This document shows positions 62,701 to 64,000 of a DNA stretch of 64,000 nt, piece after piece. The DNA lies in NCBI RefSeq assembly GCF_947242115.1, contig NC_074717.1:40382701-40446700 (forward strand), in the 5' to 3' direction. Positions within the stretch are counted from its first letter, which is position 1. Each line of letters begins with the position of its first letter. The DNA is from Biomphalaria glabrata. Taxonomy: Eukaryota; Mollusca; Gastropoda; Planorbidae. Below the pieces are notes generated by a model. That model did not search any database. It was not told the origin of the DNA and worked only from the letters and a program-made list of their open reading frames with translations. The position numbers and the translations under genes are program-made.

Positions 62701-64000
62701 CAAAATCCAAGAGCTAAACCCTAAAGCTTGTGAAATATGATGTCTCAGAAAAGCAGATGAAGAAGTCAGGCATTTAAGTAGTTTCTACATTTAAAGGATG
62801 GTTGGTACCATAAAATTGTGTAGATTCGTAGACCAAGAATAAAAAAAAAAAAGGTTCAGCAGAATAGTTTTTCAGTAAGAAAGTCTTTTTGGTCCACAAC
62901 AGAGACTCTGTTATATCTCTCAGAGATATCTTCCCAGTAAATGCAGAAGTCCAAAGAGCATAACAGTAATAAGCATGAAATAAGAAATTGAAGAAATTTA
63001 TTTTTCTCTTACATTAGACATTGTCACTGGGCTATTCTTCTTCTTCTTCTAGCCAGCTTTATTGCTGCTGAGCTGAGAGCTCTTTTGTAGACTGTGCCAA
63101 GGAAAAAAGTGTGCTGTTTTCTTCAGTTGCTCGGCACTGTCGTACAGGGTGTTGGTTATGTTGGGCTGTAGTGGAAGTAGGGTCTGCCTAAGGTGGATTA
63201 GGGAGGGGCATTCAAAAAGGATATGGTTTACGGTTTCAAAGGGGTGGGCGCAGTGTCTGCAAAGGGGTAGTTGTGTGGAGTTTATTTTGTTCAGGTGGTA
63301 ATTTAATAGTGTTGTGTGTCCTGTTCTTAGTTGGAAGATTGTAGATATTGTTCTTTGCGGGGGAGGAAGTTAATACTGTCCAGTTTGTTATGCGTAGTCA
63401 TTTCTCTGTACATGGCTCTGCCTGTGTTTCCTGATGCCCATTGCTTTAGCCACTCCTCTTTGTGATTGTTGACTAACATTGACCTTAGGCTGAGGTAGTT
63501 AAGAGATCTATCACTGAGCTATAAAGATTAAATGTAATTGTAAAGGAACGTTTGTTCTACAAAATAAAACCTAGATTTTAATTTGTAAAGTTTCCATATT
63601 CTTTCAAAAAATTAAAATTATTAAAAGTTTAATCCAACCCTCCTGTGAGATGGTAGGGGATGGAGGCAGAAAGGGTTTGAACTCTCAATCATCAAGGTGA
63701 CAGCCCAGAGCCCATGCCATATGATGTGCATCTAACCATACAGTTTGGTGAAGTGTTTGATTGGTGTAATGGCATAGGCAGAGTGATAGTTACCTGTCAC
63801 TGCTCTTAACAGCTAATTCCTAAAGCATTAATATAATAACACAATAAATTCTTACCTTCCCAAAAGAAATACTTCCTATGTTCCATTCTTTGTCACAAAA
63901 ATATATTGTTGAATCATCCCAAGGATCAGTGAAAACATGATTGTGAATACTAAAGAGCTTTGCATGATGGGAGGAGAAATTGTTTTCTGAAGGTTTGGCC
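56798..64000 (-). CDS. NUDCD1: NudC domain-containing protein 1 (3' portion; 5' exons lie beyond the window)
   Basis: Eight minus-strand exons: 64000-63856 (cut by the window edge), 62454-62269, 61777-61588, 60439-60251, 59053-58843, 58308-58167, 57574-57449, 57256-56798. They give 548 codons in one frame ending in TGA. Segments match human NUDCD1 (CML66) in order: DDSTIYFCDKEW; the LLETGERHSLNKWK segment; SWITWISVDGKQW; a CS/p23-like domain (FYTWSQTESDLSVHLTIPDG to TWTLDGRRLEIFLQK, about 59030-58260); WPTVIVGDSRGEL; the ECDALDEEGTI segment; CLRHDVDGFLWQL; and AKQQVLSLDASPDVILG near the C-terminus. CS domains bind Hsp90-type chaperones; NUDCD1 is reported as a cochaperone linked to dynein/COPI and coatomer regulation. 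About 40-60 N-terminal residues should lie to the right. In the 61777-61588 exon the donor was chosen by phase and alignment (see rejected items). Confidence 0.5.
58579..58811 (-). repeat. SINE family C (tRNA-derived)
   Basis: Minus strand begins with TGGTTGAGAGG, a good A box, followed about 60 bases on by GAGGTTCAACACCC, a good B box, then a body ending in AGCGCTATATAAAAGC and an AAT microsatellite (58557-58574 on the plus strand). Copy 2 at 13190-13375. In NUDCD1, in the intron between exons 59053-58843 and 58308-58167. Confidence 0.5.
59966..60192. repeat. About 22-bp minisatellite in a NUDCD1 intron
   Basis: Repeated TGTGTTTACTCTGTGTAAA with variants (TTTGTG, GGTATG, GGTGAG), around ten units, some shortened. 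Lies about 60 bases downstream (in gene direction) of the exon ending at 60251. Confidence 0.5.
60795..60975 (+). mobile_element. LINE 3' coding fragment (family D)
   Basis: Plus-strand frame: LPSAVRAWNGLTESARKTND then LTEFRSLINMHD and a stop, followed by the shared 3' untranslated block (AGGTAATCATCTTCTCTTTTG). Third copy of the family at 5145 and 38866. Confidence 0.5.
63040..63480 (-). mobile_element. LINE C-terminal fragment (post-RNase H type)
   Basis: Minus-strand frames read EEWLKQWASGNTGRAMYREM, NKLDSINFLPRKEQ, then CRHCAHPFETVNHILFECPS, the Cys/His module that follows the RNase H domain in many LINEs, and LAQSTKELSAQQQ. Frame changes present. In the NUDCD1 intron between 63856 and 62454. 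Confidence 0.5.
63633..63725 (-). repeat. SINE family B, partial and diverged
   Basis: CCAACCCTCCTGTGAGATGG then AAGGGTTTGAACTCTCAATC correspond to the inverted body and B box of SINE family B. A shorter piece (CCCCGCCGAGTTGCGGGAGG) lies at 61391-61432. Confidence 0.5.

Overview
This is eukaryotic nuclear DNA: AT-rich, with many short exons bounded by GT-AG introns and a dense load of LINE, SINE and DNA-transposon remnants. Gene content together with the tRNA-derived SINEs and LINE tails suggests a mollusc, most likely a gastropod. That is an inference from overall character; no species can be named from sequence alone.

Four protein-coding genes can be assembled exon by exon with consistent phases. 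(1) VIRMA/virilizer, + strand, 4757-39191, 40 exons, 2,099 aa: the large scaffold of the m6A mRNA methyltransferase complex. (2) An ANKRD60-like gene, - strand, 49959-40831, 9 exons, 474 aa: a ubiquitin-like domain, ankyrin repeats and a CCDC34-like charged coiled tail. (3) NDUFV2, + strand, 51109-56520, 9 exons, 246 aa: the 24-kDa 2Fe-2S subunit of respiratory complex I. (4) NUDCD1, - strand, 64000-56798, 8 exons in the window, with the 5' part beyond the right edge. VIRMA and the ANKRD60-like gene converge. The ANKRD60-like gene and NDUFV2 are head to head across about 1.15 kb. NDUFV2 and NUDCD1 converge with only 277 bp between stop codons.

The first 4.7 kb is intergenic. It holds a LINE reverse-transcriptase relic carrying a nine-copy 79-bp tandem array, plus SINE fragments. 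VIRMA introns hold two opposed LINE fragments, a candidate solo LTR, a 2.9-kb hAT element with a second hAT-type MITE nested in it (both with exact 8-bp target duplications), LINE tails, a hAT transposase relic, at least five copies of one tRNA-derived SINE family, and a 37-bp tandem repeat that copies a VIRMA splice donor. The ANKRD60-like introns hold a LINE split by a SINE and a pair of MITEs with TTAA ends. Stretches rich in CTAGATCT-like words lie around the VIRMA first exon and the ANKRD60/NDUFV2 promoter.

The four genes do not form a pathway; this is an ordinary animal gene neighbourhood. No clearly new biological system was found. The items most worth a second look are the splice-donor minisatellite, the Arg/Glu/Ser-rich expansion of VIRMA, the ankyrin/CCDC34-like fusion, and the nested repeats. 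(Form note: the original gave no feature confidences; the uniform 0.5 is a placeholder required by the schema, not an estimate.)
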